A stretch of 64,000 nt of DNA from Oasisia sp. SBJ-2009. Taxonomy: Eukaryota > Annelida > Polychaeta > Sabellida > Siboglinidae. Location: assembly GCA_964017155.1 (NCBI GenBank), contig OZ024857.1:40982716-41046715 (forward strand), written 5' to 3'. Under the pieces are notes generated by a model that saw only the letters and a list, made by a program, of their open reading frames with translations, did not search any database and was not told the DNA's origin. Below are positions 1 to 13,827 of the stretch, in pieces. Positions within the stretch are counted from its first letter, which is position 1. Every line of letters starts with the position of its first letter. The position numbers and the translations under genes were made by a program.

Positions 1-135
1 TTTCATGGAAGTTCTAGATCTTCACAGATGGCACCAGTGTGGTTTATTGTACTTAATGATGCACTTTGTTACAACTTGTGTCACTGGGACCAGCCCTTTC
101 AAAGTACATGCCATGGAATCATAAAATATATATAC

Positions 136-187
136 TCTGAAATGACCAATTAGCACATAAAAATGCCTAATTTTGGTCATGTCAATA

Positions 188-263
<76 letters not shown>

Positions 264-339
264 ATAGGTATATATACATATACCTGCACACACATATATA
301 TATGTGTGTATGTATATATATATATAATATATATACCCT

Positions 340-407
<68 letters not shown>

Positions 408-462
408 CATATTGACATGACGAAAATTAGGCATTTTTTATGTGCTAATTGGTCATTTCAGA
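136..462. repeat. Long palindrome with (TA)n centre
   Basis: The arms at 136-192 and about 402-462 are near-perfect reverse complements of each other. Each starts from 'tctgaaatgaccaatt' on its outer side. The middle is (TA)n with short (CA)n patches. The structure would fold as a hairpin with an AT-rich loop. It may be a foldback or MITE-like element, but I saw no clear target-site duplication. Several short open frames here are only read-through of TA/CA repeats. Confidence 0.8.
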
Positions 463-3400
463 ATCAGTTTTTGCAGTCAGATTTGGCATGAAATTATGAG
501 TACCTGGGTATATCGTGTCAATTTGATAATTTCTTTTGGTAGTCCCACCAGTATGAAAATAAACTCAATGGAGACAAGCAGGGTTGAATTTCCTAAAACA
601 TGCTAGCTTTGCCAAAGTGATAGTCACGGCCAATACAGTTTACACATAAACTTATGATGGCTGCCGACTTTATGATTTTTAAATTTGAATCACCCAATAT
701 CGGGCAGTGCAGATCAGGTCTCCCTGCAGATTAATGCAAAGTGGTTTGCAGCATGTATGTCATTATTTTCATAATGAAATTTGCTAAGTTGTTTTATATG
801 TGCCGCACGAGCCATAAATAACACAAACAGCCATATGTTTATGGAAACACAAGTTTATGTTTTCTCAGTGGCATTATGACTAGGGCAACTTTGCTGCTTT
901 GCCATCAATTATTTTAAGGCCTGGAGTGGTGCAATTTGCTGTTTGAATTGTTGAAGTTTTCAGTGAACCTGACACGTATTAGTGGTCCAGGGGTCTGTGA
1001 GGTGGCATTCACACATTGCCTGGTGGTGTTCATTCTTCTTGTCATGCTGAAGTGTTGGTGAGTTGCCTAGCTCAGCGTGTCAACAGTCCCCTCCAGGGGT
1101 TCTATTGGCCTCATCTATCGGAGACAGGTGGAGGTCCAGCCAGGTGGATACATGTGTTAGGTGTGTCGTATGTCTCAGGTGTTAATGAGGTATCAATGAT
1201 GGAGGTGTGTCTTGCTGCTGTTGCATGATATACACAAAGGTTGTCATCGTAGAGTATGATGCACAACGCACAGCAAGGACAAGTGTCATTTCAGTCTTAA
1301 CACCGTTAGTCCTTGGTAGAGTAACTGGTAAGGACTTGGGACAGCATTACACATTCTTGTTTACATTCATCTTCCATTCTCTGCAGTGCTCGCATCCGGT
1401 TTCAACTTTCACTTTCAGTTTTACTCCACATTCCTTCTTATCATCCTCAACCATCGTTTTCTCTTTCTCACTCAATAACCCAGTCAATGCTCTCCTTTTC
1501 AGTCTCTGTTTGTTTTGTCTATATTATTAATTTAATACTACTGTCATTTCAGTTAAAATACAGGTCGATGGACTAATGATAAAAATGAATTATTGTCAAT
1601 TAACGTTTTTGTACAGTATTCATGGTTGGACTGTTACTATAGCTCTAGACATGATTTTTGAAACATTCCACAATGACTCATGTGTAATCCCGTAGTAACA
1701 TTTTTGTTGGTCACCCCAACAAGATGACAGTTGTAAGAGTCTAATTGGGACATGTTATAGGACGCCCTCAAATGATTGACAGTTCTGTGACACCCTCCAC
1801 AGTGATACCACTGATTGTTGCTTCAGTTATGTCAACATGGCACCTGGCAATGACAGGATTCGCATTTTTGAGGATCTGTACTTTGACGGCAAATGCCAGA
1901 ATGGTGTAAAACGGTACTTTGGAATTTGTGACTTTCAGCAGAGAGCTTGTGCAGGATTAATTGACTTGACAGCCGAGAAGTTTTCAAAGAAAAATATTCT
2001 GTTTCCTATCACAGGCAGTAGGCGTTGCATGGCTGTAATTGGCTGTGTGGGTGTGAGGGAGGGACCTTAAGGAGATACTGAAAGATAGACATGTGGGCTG
2101 AGAGCACTGGGAAAGTTGATGATTAGGATCTACCAGGTTATGATGTGTACTTGATTTTTGGATATGTACCTGGTCTCAAAAGAATCGCCCAAGTATATAA
2201 TTTACCACATATTATATCTTTGATTATCAGGTACATATATGATTGCTGGTGTACAGTGTACCAGTAGACAACATTATTAATTATTTCATTCATTCCGGAG
2301 GTGATTATGGTTTATATGAATTATATCTAGTAGTTTGTCCAGAAACTGGGTTAGCTGAATAAAAGGCAGCTTTGAACAGTGACACACGTACAGTTTGTTT
2401 ACTACATATTTGCAAACATTCAGTGAAAGGTCAAATGTTATGGCAGCTTAAAAGTGTTGCACTCTGACTATTATATTATTTGTAGTAGACATCTTCGTGT
2501 CGATTGGTGGACGAATTGTGTTTAATAGGTCATGCGTGACTGCACACACTTGTGGGCCCCTGCTGGTACTCTGTTGCATAGTTCATCGAACTCAGTATTG
2601 GTCAATTGCAATACTAAACATGACTCCGTAGAGTGAGTAGACCAGATGTTTGTTGATATCTACAGAGTTTTGCGTTGTTTCGACTGTCTGAGGGGAGCAG
2701 TTATTGTGATTTATAGCACGCAAGTGGGAGTGGTGTTGTAATAGAAGTAACTCATGTCTCGGTCACAAAACAGTCTCGACATCTATGTATATCTTAGTCA
2801 ACCGGCTGTTTAAATAGCGAACAGTGCCATAAACCATTGAGTATTGTGTGTGACCGGCGAAGCATGACCGTGATCAGGTCATCCAGTTGCAAGATAATGG
2901 TCTTCCTAGTTTCAGGTTAATAGCCATTCATAGTCACATATGTGCTCTGGTACTGGTGGTAGCCACTTGAGACTGAAAGTAAATTTGTGGGTTTTCATGA
3001 TTAAAACTGAAAATATGGGTGTAGTGGCGGAGTGGTTAGAACAATGGTTTTGATGCTTTGACACTTTCCTACTTTGCCTGTCATTGTGTTGTTTTGAAGA
3101 AGACAAACACTGTAGGTTTCTTCTGATGGCTGTCTGTCAAGTGAATGGAGTAAATGATCCCACATGTGGAAATAAAAAGTTAGTAATGAACTTGATAACC
3201 CGAGAGAAGGAAACTGAAATGAAACCATTCCTGTATTAATTCTCTAAAGAGTTGTTGTTTACGCTAGCCTTGTCAAAATGTTCTGCGTAGAGCCATTGAC
3301 GAACCTACGCGATGTATACACACTGTTACACAGAAAACCGACATCGTACGTCACAGAGAATGTGGCACTCAGTGGAGATGACATCACCTTTGGTTGTTAC

Positions 3401-6400
3401 TCAGTAGGCCGTTACGAGTCTTACACAGTGGTGTACTTTATAAGATGGTTGTGGTACACCATAACATGTCACAGTCATTGGAGACTGATGGTGATAGACA
3501 TTGTTGTGATTGTGATCAATGACAGCACCAAGACACCTGTATGAGTGATGAGTGATGACTCCAGTGTGTACAATTAAAGAAGTAAAACTAAGGTTCACAT
3601 TAGTTGACACAGATCACTCATTCTTGTATTGTTTTCCTGTAATTGTTTATGGTAAACAGATGGTACTGTTCGACAATAGGCTCATTTACCATCTATAGAA
3701 ATAATACATTCACTACCCATTTATGATATCTTACTGTTTATGATGCAATATTTCTCATCCAAGCACTGTATGATTCACATATCCTGCTATTACATAGTGG
3801 AATTGATATGCTGTCTCTCTAAGGAAGCCATGTAGTCTTCCTGGGATGATTCCGGAAGATTGTCTGCCCCAAAGGCGCATGTGACTGTGACCAATTTACT
3901 GATGACCTAGTAATGAATGTATGTTAATTGTTTCAGACGACACTCCAATGAATAACAACAGCATGGAAGGTAACAAAACATTCATGATCGTGGTAGAGTA
4001 GTGCATTGCCCTTTAGTTCTCAGAATCTCAATTCATTGACACAATGAAGATTGCCAACCGCCAGTTTTGTAGCCTATTTGTTACACTACTTCATTTTAAC
4101 GAGACAAGCAGAAGCTGCATTTCATTCAACATGACAGAACGTGGCACATATGCATCTAAATATGCAGAACTTAAGACTACAAACAAGTTAGCAGGTTATA
4201 ACGGGCAGCCAAAGCAGATTATTACAATTTAGAATTTAATAAACACAAAGCAATACAAAACATGGGAAACTATTGCTGAAGTAACTAATAAATCCAGAAT
4301 TCAAAATAAACTACCAACTCGGAATCAAGATAACAGATAAAAACGAAATAGCAAAACAATTAACTTTTTTTAAATGTCAGGCTTATTCTTGCTAATGAAA
4401 TCAAAACTGAAGGGAAACCTAACTTCAAAACTTACTTAGACAAGAAGAAAGTAGAGGAAGTCTTCAAATTTTGGGTTTTAATCAACATTTGGATCAACAA
4501 TAAGTAAGTTGTAAAAGAAAGGAGTCAGAGATTTATTTTTATTTCCATACCACACATTTAAGAATATTCATCTACTAAAGGTTGAGGACATCTATAAACT
4601 GTCATGTCTCAAATTCTTTTTCAAAACATGTTTTAAACACAGGACAATATAATGACAACATTAAGAAGGACCAGATGGACACCTCAATGTTTTCAAAGTA
4701 TTGCCGCTTTTGTGTCAAATATGAAATTCCACAAGTAATTCAAGAAAACTTTCTTTAACAAAATTTATCTGAAAAAAATCAATAGTCATTCTTACCAAGG
4801 TTTTATGAACTACCCCGATGTGGTACCAGGGTTACGCCAACAAATTTATAATTAGCAAATATTTGTCACAATGTGATCACATTGTGATGTACAAAATTGT
4901 TATATATGTAAACCAAATGGAACATTTGTACAAGGAGACACTTTCTAATATACCACAGTGTATACCGTTATTTGTCACAGTTAGTGTACTAGATTATAAT
5001 TGAAATTATTTATTATTTGTTCAGTTAGCATTAACTTATTTTCTCTAATTGATTAATAATCAATATATCTGCAACCGATGGTATTACTTTGTATGCCAAT
5101 CTTTTTGTACTTAAATTATAGTTACTTAATTATTATTATAATTTTTTTAAGCTAAAATGTTACTCATTTTATCCAGCAGGTGATCATGATTATACTAATT
5201 ATGATTGTGAGTGTACGGTAGGCTAGTTTTTGTTCAGATACGTTAACATTTTTTTAACCACTATGTTTACTTTCAAATCATTATAATTATTATCTTGGTT
5301 TGTTATTATCATTATATAACACCAGTAATACATGTACAGTAGGTATTCGTCATGGTGTCCAGCATGGCTACAATCTTTTAGGTCTTGTTGCTTGTCTCCA
5401 AAGATCAATCATTACGTATACTTACAATAGTGCATAGATCTGCTGTATTGTTATGTACATAATTGATCTGAAATAAATAGAATGACGAGGTAACTTCTGT
5501 TGCACTTAAAGGTAAGTGAAGTAATGAAATAAATGTCACCAAACTCACCGTCAGCGGTAACCATGAGACCACACAGGTAGAACCTGAGACAACCTGTGTG
5601 CCTAATGGCCACAGGCATTGTGACGTTATCACATGACAGTATGATGAGGTGCAGCAGGCAAATGTCAGGAGACCTCACATGTCTGACTACAGCAGCTTCT
5701 GAGACGTGTATTGTATTACTTACTCAAGGAGAGATCCTCCTGATGCCCGCGATGTACACAGGTACACAGGTAACATCAATAGTTACATCGACCATCTGAA
5801 TCACCTGGAGCTGTGTCCAGTTTCAGCAGGGTTCAGTCACTCCGGTAACAGTGGGAAAGAAGGCTCTTGCCCAGTCGGAGAATGGAACCATTCATCATAA
5901 CTGAATTGAAAGATGACATGATAAACTTTTAACTATGAGACTCAAAGAAGGAATTTGGATCAACAAGTCAAACAGACCAAGTTGATAGGAGCATTGATGC
6001 CTGATGTCTCCCTGGAACAGTTGAGACCATCAGCAACATATAATGCCCCAGACAAGACGGCTTGAGCAGGAATTTTTGTTCTGCAGTGACAAATGGAACA
6101 AGAGGTCACATAAAGTCTCGCCATTTGTTTAAACACATGTTATTGAGAGCATGGTGCACTAATAATGGCACGTGAGGGAACTAGTAATGACAGCAATCAT
6201 AATCCGTGCAACTAGTGAATCATTGTGGTCACAATCCAACCGTGAAGTCGGCGTACAAACTTTTGTCAGCCAGTGCCAAATGTAGTAGTAGTCAAGTGCA
6301 GCAATCAGTGGCTCCATAAATACCTCCTTGTTTTTCACCAGTGGAGACAAGAGTCATCTACTGCTGGAACAAGAGCCTGTGAACTGTCAATGTGTACTGA

Positions 6401-9400
6401 ACTAAACTGACTGGGATAGTTGGTGTTTGTAGTGCTTTGCTTTTCACCGATTCTATCTGTGTGCTTGCTTGTAGTTCACTTCGTACAGGGAGGCCAATAA
6501 ACTGGTCTCACACCAGCGTTGACGTAGAACAATGGCTGCTGTATTTTTGTGTTGTCATATAAGTACATTGTGATGTCATGGAGTTGAAACGTTTTAACAG
6601 CAGTAGTTCAAATGGTGCAGAGGTCTAGAAAGTTCATATTTATATCCAACCAGACCCAGTAAACTGTTGATCCGAAAACATAATATTTAGGGAAAACACA
6701 TATTGTCCAAGAACAAAGATTATATTAAAGAACCATGGCAGTTGTCCATAAAGTCTCAGTAGATACACAAGTCCATGCACACACCATCCAGTCCAAACAT
6801 GTGCATATAGATAATACTTATACATATATTTATATGATAATATGTGCATACAAAAACATGACACACATTTTTAATGGAAAAGTATTTTTAGAACTTACCG
6901 TAAATAAGAGTAAGAATCAATAGTAGTTTTCTTCATAAACATGAGAACAGTTCAGCCTGTCAACTCATATTTCATCCTGTTAAAAATAAAACTCCAACTA
7001 TGATGTGTGGATGGGTTTCTAGATAAAGGAACTTTTTCTGTTAAATGTGTGTTTTTCCTTAATGCTCTGTTATACATTTGTATTATGTTGTAGATACTTT
7101 GCCAACATTTAGTACTTACAGTACAGTTGTGTGCTGCAATGACCAATCATGCCCTAACATCTACAAACCATTAGAACAACTTATTTATTAGTTGGGTGGA
7201 CGACCCTAATTATCTTTGGCTAGCGACGATGATCACAAGAAGATCCTAGTAAATGCTGCTCTATATATTGATTCCAACCAGAGCCGCAAAGGCAGGAAAC
7301 TGAGGATATTCAAAGGCCATCCCCTGATTGGGCCCAATTTGACCAACATGGCCTCAATTAATGATTTTCTCACATTCTCCAAGAGTCGAGAAATTGGATT
7401 TTAGAAGTTGCTCTACTTTCCAGTGTGCTGTGGCTTCTGTTTAAATAAATACCATTACCTGACCAATGCTGCCACTGGGGAAAATCAATCCCGGATTACT
7501 CAGCTTGGGGTTGGCTTAGAAAGGCTAAATACAGGTGACAGTAATTCTCGGTCAGGGTACTGCTAGACAGGTTTGATGGGGCAGAATTATAGCAGGTGCA
7601 TGGTAGACAACATGGAAATGGATATATTTAATCAGAGTTCAAAACTCATTACTTTTATAATAATTATTACATAGGATTTGTCTGCATCAAAACTCTGGCA
7701 TTTATAGCCATTCAGAGACACATTACGTTACAACAGTAGTACATTTATAAACATTAAAATAGAAATCCATTTGTATGTAGCAATACATTAATATGAGTAA
7801 ATAAATATACCTGATACCTGTTTGAGCATTGTGTAAGATAACATCATCAATGACAGTTTTTAGTAACCTTTGTAACTGAAATGACAGCCGTCAAACTTCT
7901 ATATGAAATTTATTTTCATTCGCCTTTTATCAAAAGACACAGTGTTATACATTAAAAGCAATTCTATGCAATTTGTTAGAACTTCTAAATAAACAGTGAG
8001 TGTTGTATTACTGCCGTGTAAGCCTTGAAAGTATAAACAGAAGTTGTTATCTCAGAGCATTGACGGAGGCTGCAGGGTACAGTTACTTTTTCAGATGTTA
8101 AATAGATCCGGGAATGAGAATTGATGTAACACAACAAATACCTGCAGCTGTAGAAACACCACATGAAGCCGTTGTTTTCTTCTAAATAAATTTGAACATC
8201 AACTGTTTCCCCCTGCCAAACAACTGAGAAATAAAAATAATGTAATAGTTTGCCCGATTATTTCGCCAAGACAAACATATTTGCAAGCTGTACTAATGAG
8301 TTGATACTGGTGGTGTATAATTAGAATCATTTTTTTGGTAAAAGAATACAAAATGAAGCAAGTAAATTTGTTATTGATGCCTCACCTTTATATTAGGGTG
8401 GTACAACAGCACAAGGTTTGAAACCGCGACACCAAGGGCAGGATGACAAGTACATTATTTTACAACTACCCGGGTACACGTCCTTTGGGGAATGGAAGAG
8501 TTTATGTTAAACAAGTAACAATGAATTGGTTGACACTTTCTAAAGGCTGTCGTTTAGTCACTTTGACTGGTTACGCCCTCTGTCTCACTGGTCATCACTC
8601 TCCCAGACTCCCACTGATTTACACGAATGTTCACATATAAAAATATGTTGTGCTACATCTCAGTTGACCTTGTGAACTTGAATGTCTGGTTCCTGTTTTA
8701 TAGACTGTCTGTTGAGTTGTGTTTGAGTCAGTGCACTTGCCTACTCCACTCACTCACTCATGTCGGCGACTGGGTTCAAACATTTGTGTCTTCAACAAAC
8801 CATCTCCAGGTCTCTCCGTCTACCATTGCCAACTTTAGGTCTTCCACCTGTAGGCTTACATTGTCCTCCAGGCTGTCTATGCATGTTGCTACTGGTCTTC
8901 CTCTACTGGCCATTCCATGTGCTGGTTGCTACAAGATTGTTCTTTTGTCTTTATGTCTGTAGCAATGTCCTGCAAATCTCAGTGTTACACCAACTGGTGT
9001 TAAATGAATTCACCCATTGCTGTAGACCTCTATCTTATGCAGTCAGGAGTCAGTGACAACTCTCCTATCCTATACACCAACACACCAACCACTAAACAAC
9101 TCTGACTGTTGGGAAAAAGCAAGATTCATTGGGTTAGTGCAGAGATGATGTATATAATGCCTGGCGTACATGGACGACTAGTTCACCCTGGAACAATGAA
9201 GTGCTAAAGTTGACAGTTGCCTCATACACTTAACGCAGATATCATCCAACAGTTAGACAAAAATCATAAACTGGTCATCAGTGTACAGCAGGCAGTGTGT
9301 CTTGGATATTTTACTTCCCCTAGCATAGACGCCGAGCTTGTATCTCTTCAGAGAAGCACATGTGGTAAATTAAGTTGCCCACATGCATATGTTTCATGCA

Positions 9401-12400
9401 GTTTTACCACCCATGAACTGAAGGGACTTTTGTGTAGATTTAGGATGCCTAATAAATGTTCGTCATTACTGGTATTATAATGTTATGATGTGTTAATAGA
9501 TGGACTCGATACGGAGTCTTCTTTACAAAAACTCATATACCGCTGAGCTACCAAGCAGCATGCAAAATAAGTCTACCATCTTTGCAGTTCTGCATTCATA
9601 TTTTCCATGGAGCTTTCATTTCTGTGTCTTATCATGTACGTGGACGGCTGTGGTAGAGTGGTCAGTATTCAGGTTGACCGCCTTGTCGTCTGTTTGTCCT
9701 CGGGCTGAACAAATATTTTATCAGTATCTGATAGCGTTGTATGCATGCCAGGAAACAGGCAGACACCACCTACTCAAGGTTATGGCCACCGTATAATCCT
9801 GGCCATTATCACCTGATAGAAAACTGATAAGATTCTTTCTTGTGGCCGAGTAAAGTTGAACTACGCAGGAATCAAAAGCATGACAAAACAATAAATGTAT
9901 TTTATCCCACTGAACTGTCAATTAAATTTGTTATTTTGTACATCCTTTGTTGAGTACCGGTAGCGAGAGTTAGTTATGATGTTACTGCCAACAAGTTATT
10001 TTTGTTTTTTAAAACAGCTTATTTCAAAGCACAACTATCAGGCAAATGCTTAACAATTTAAAAGAATTCTTAGTGTGACATGAAACAACAGCTAGACAGT
10101 GCTAAACAGGGGCTATAGTGTTGACTTATTTAAAGGGAGCCAATGATGTTCCCTTTGCATTTTAATCCAGATAATTTCTCAAGCATAATGTGAATCAGTA
10201 CTGGTCATAAAAGAGTGTCTACATGATTTACTTTCATTTGGAATTCTGGTGTCTATGTAAATATTTCTGTTTGTGAATTATATTGATGAGTGGATAATAT
10301 TTATGGCATATCTGCATCCGGACGTGACCCTCCGTGTAGACACAGACATGTTGTTGGAAGGTCCTAAAGCATGTTTAGAATGAGTTTTGACACTGTTGCT
10401 TGTAGAGTAAACGTTGTCCATACTGTAAATTAATTAGATGGAATATGGCACAGCTTTGTTAATTGAAAATGGTGGCGCCCAAGAAAATTTTGAGTTGAGT
10501 GTTTGTCCAGTGTGGCTACACTGGCAGTGTTTGTTTTGGTGATATTTGAGTTAACAGAGGTTAAGCTAACGAATTTATGCTGTACGTTTGTCTGATTTGA
10601 GCAGTGTTCCCACACTCGTGGTTTGCGATACTGTGGTCGTGAATCACATGGCTTTGAGACATGTCTATTGACATTGTTATGCAGATTAGTCTGTGCGATC
10701 GTCTGCTGTTGACATTAATGTTTATCTCGTCAACATGGAATGTCTCCTTACCCACGTATACAGGTGTCATAACAGTGGGTGGCGCCCACGATACACTCGT
10801 AGCGGTTGAGTCCCTTCACTTGGTGACATGGTGTGTCCACATTATAGGCCCACTAGTGAATTGAGAAGGTATTCTATTCAGATTAGCGAATTCGGTAATC
10901 ACCTTGACTGTGTGAATAATTAATCACGAGGATGAGTTACTGTCTGCCTTGTTTTTACAGACCACCAACCTACATCTGTACAACCACACACTTTCAGGGA
11001 AAAAGTTTCTGATTACAAAACGTGTTGTAGTACATGATGAATTAGTTATTGCTGTGTGTTCCAAACGCGTTGTTGGTATTTAGCAAAATGTAATAGATGG
11101 AAAAACGTGTGAGGCCAGGTATAGAATACTAAGTAACCAGCTGGGGTGGTGTTTTTAGGGATGAACTTGCTGGGTCGAGTGTTTGTAGCCACAGAATATG
11201 CAGCAGCTTGAGCAGAGAGCATTGGATCTCGGTAGACATTTTTCGACTCTATCGCAGGGCCTATAGTCATGCCTCGGGAAGAATCATGCTCCAAGAGGAG
11301 TCATGCCATCTGAGAGTCTGACGCAGGACATGTTTTGTGTGCAGACTGGAGACCACAGACACTTAGCCATGTTGATTATAAGGTGCAGTTATTTGTGCCA
11401 GTCAGACAGTGCAGTCAGGTTTCCACCTTTTCCATGGTGTAATTGATTTTCTGTGCTTTCTAACTTCAGCTATTGGAATGCAGTTGTTCTTGGCTGGGGT
11501 AAAGAAAAGTTAAATATTTTAATAGTGATATTAATTATTCTAAAATGATGTAAAATGTATGTTAAATTGTAAATAGGTAGGTTTAATTGATCATATTTCT
11601 CTTGTAGAAAGTTGTGTAAAACATTGCAGTAATATCAAAATAGTGAAATAATAAGTATACACGTACACAAGCTCAATTTGAAGACAAGAATATCACATAA
11701 TGCACAGGTTGTGACATTGTTGTTTCAACACATCTTAAATATAGAATTACTCATAAGTGTGCGGCATACAACAAACAGGTTTGGTTTCTAACAATGTTTA
11801 TAATACTACTTACTGGTAGTTGAACAGTCTACACCCACCCATGGGTCAACAAAATGCATAAAACAAATGGACTTCTCTTGTAAAGTCACATACAAGTCAG
11901 AGACCGACAGTATCTACTAACTCATGCAACAGATGCGCAGGCATGTATTCAAAGTCCTCAATCCACTATGATATCCAGTTTAGGAGTTTAGGTTAAGTGT
12001 CTTGGTATATTTATGAGAGTTAGGACCTTTGACCGGTGGGAAAGCCAAGCTCTCTCATATCATTACATCAAGACTAAGTAGTAGTTGTGTTTATTGGAAT
12101 TATTGGGTTACAACTTACAAACCAAAACACTTGAAAGGTAGTTTAGTGTACTATTGTTCCCTGCTGCACAAGGGTGACGGACGAACCATTCTCTGTGGGT
12201 TTTCTATCCAGTTTTCTATCCATAGTTTGCTCTTCTCCATCTCCTCTGTCCCTGGTCTTGTTTCGCCTCTGGTAGTTTCCCTGCATCCATCCTTACCATG
12301 TGGCTTATCCATCTCATCCGGGTTCTCGGTAATCCTTCTGTTTGGCTGCTTTGTATTCCAGCCTCTTTCTTCAAGTCATTCATCCTATTCTGTCTACCAT

Positions 12401-13600
12401 CTTTGTTCTTTGTTCTTATTAATCTCTGAATGCAGTTGTTCTTGCAGACTTGCAGGAGTTGCAGCTTCTATTGTGGTTTTGTTGATGCTGTATTTAAGTT
12501 AACTAAAGCAATTGATTTAGTATATGACTAATACCATTAACATTATACATGAGTTGATTTTAGAATAACTTAGGCTGAACAGAAATAGACTGGCTTATGT
12601 AAAACATGTACATTTAAAACATGTACATGTACAATCGTTTTCAGACGAATGGGTGGTCTACAACTCGGTGTAGGCCTTTTGACGTCTTTGTCCAGTCGGA
12701 TTGAATTTGTGCACTTCTGAGATGTGGAATACGTTAGAGGTTTTTTTGTGAAATGGCCCTTGTTCATGATAGCATTGTAGGAGAAACTGTATCCCTCTTA
12801 TCCCTTCCCACTTCCTGTGAGAGACCCAAGTCTGTCCCTCTCTCACAAGTCATTAGTGTTGTGTGTCACTGACTTTGCATGTCCAGTGAGTCACTGTGGG
12901 TGGTCATCTGCACTTACTACAGTAGAACCTGTCTCAGCTGACTGCTACTTCTCCACCTCTTCAGCACAGCCAACGTATAGTCACAAGGCAGATGGACTCA
13001 TGTAGCAGGTTAAAGAGAGGTATTCCATATGACGGATAGATAACAAAGGATGATCAATAGCATTACAGTGAATGATGATTTGTGAACACAAATGTTCATT
13101 GTACATTCTTACAATATTCAGTGCAATAATACCTAATAATATTCTAGGATATATTTTTATATAATTGCATCATGTGTTTGTGCAATTTTGGCTGTTGCAT
13201 GTTCTGGCTGGTTATAATAGAAAATGTGGCAATCAGATCCTTCGTGTGGTCACTTCAGTGGTTGGGTTAGACAGTTGATTGTCCACTGCATTGTCAACAA
13301 GTATATTAGTTTTATAAAGAATCCATGAGACGGTCTGGTCGATGGGCACCTGAGAGAGGTGATTCAAGACAGGTACTGTACCATACTAGTTTATGCCTCA
13401 TAAGATGGTCCCTAAAGACAGAAAAAATACATTCCTGGCGTGTAACCCGTGAGTAGCATATTGTCATGACAGAGTGACAGGGGGTTGTGATAGGGTAGAC
13501 TAGAGGGTTGATTGTGTTCTTGCTTTCACCGGAATAACCACCCCTTCTACCGCAATTGTTGATTCCTGAAACAACCTGTTCTGCTTGTTTGTTTGTTGGT
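463..13600. other. No recognisable gene
   Basis: I see no exon of a family I know in this 13 kb on either strand. Open frames are short and lack similarity to known proteins or convincing splice borders. The stretch is either intergenic or a large NHERF intron, if an upstream PDZ1 exon lies before the window. The open frame at 1837-2070 is described separately. Confidence 0.5.
1837..2070 (+). other. Unrecognised 77-codon open frame, possible small gene or exon
   Basis: The ATG sits in a good start context (aacATGG), and the local base composition is more coding-like than the surroundings. The middle of the product, 'NGVKRYFGICDFQQRACAG', has Cys spacing faintly like a Kazal/follistatin repeat, but the loop is one residue too long and the other cysteines are missing. 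There is no signal peptide and no clear splice sites. It could be a chance open frame or a remnant. I do not assign a function. Confidence 0.18.
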
Positions 13601-13639
13601 TGGTTTATGTGTCTTTACCCTGGGCATTGCCATCCGAGT

Positions 13640-13817
13640 AGTTCCGCCATGTTTGCCTGTGTGGGCTCGGCTCACCCACTTGCATGGTGCTCGTTTTCCG
13701 GAATTTGTTTGACTAAAACTCCACTTTTATAGTGAGTCACTTCATAGTGTGTGTCGTGTTGGCGGTGTCAGGATATCACATTTGGTCGCCTACTGGATTT
13801 TGGATATAGTTCTCACA
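13640..13817 (+). promoter_or_regulatory. NHERF1: Candidate promoter and 5' UTR of a short NHERF transcript
   Basis: Upstream of the short coding exon at 13818 the sequence becomes richer in CpG. It contains a YY1-like box (ccgccatgttt, near 13650), an ETS-like core (ttccggaa, near 13697), a TATA-like 'ttttatag' near 13725 and an AP-1 type 'gtgagtcac' near 13732. These are visual matches only. The call depends on the exon next to it being a real first exon. Confidence 0.3.
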
Positions 13818-13827
13818 ATGGACGACT
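13818..13827 (+). CDS. NHERF1: Candidate first coding exon of NHERF (Met-Asp-Asp, phase 1 donor)
   Basis: Ten coding bases, ATGGACGACT, are followed directly by a consensus donor, gtaagt. The start context is strong (A at -3, G at +4). The exon ends in phase 1, which is the phase required by the PDZ exon acceptor at 18839, giving Met-Asp-Asp-Ser-Val-Asn-Gln. This would make a one-PDZ isoform. The longer two-PDZ form expected for the family would need an upstream PDZ1 exon, which I do not find in the window. The exon is too short to judge by similarity. Confidence 0.45.

Noticed and set aside
3015..3060. tRNA-like 'gtagtggcggagtggttaga'
   Set aside because: Resembles an A-box region, but no B box follows at the right distance and no cloverleaf forms. 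At most a decayed SINE head.
3278..3544. 88-codon open frame with overlapping opposite frame
   Set aside because: No similarity, no start or splice support, and typical of chance in this composition.
7216..7404. 62-codon frame with a plausible look (ASDDDHKKILVNAALY)
   Set aside because: I could not relate it to any family or find consensus exon borders. The apparent start is not well supported.
12029..12502. 157-codon + strand open frame
   Set aside because: Hydrophobic Ser/Leu-rich product from pyrimidine-rich sequence, with no family resemblance and no splice context.
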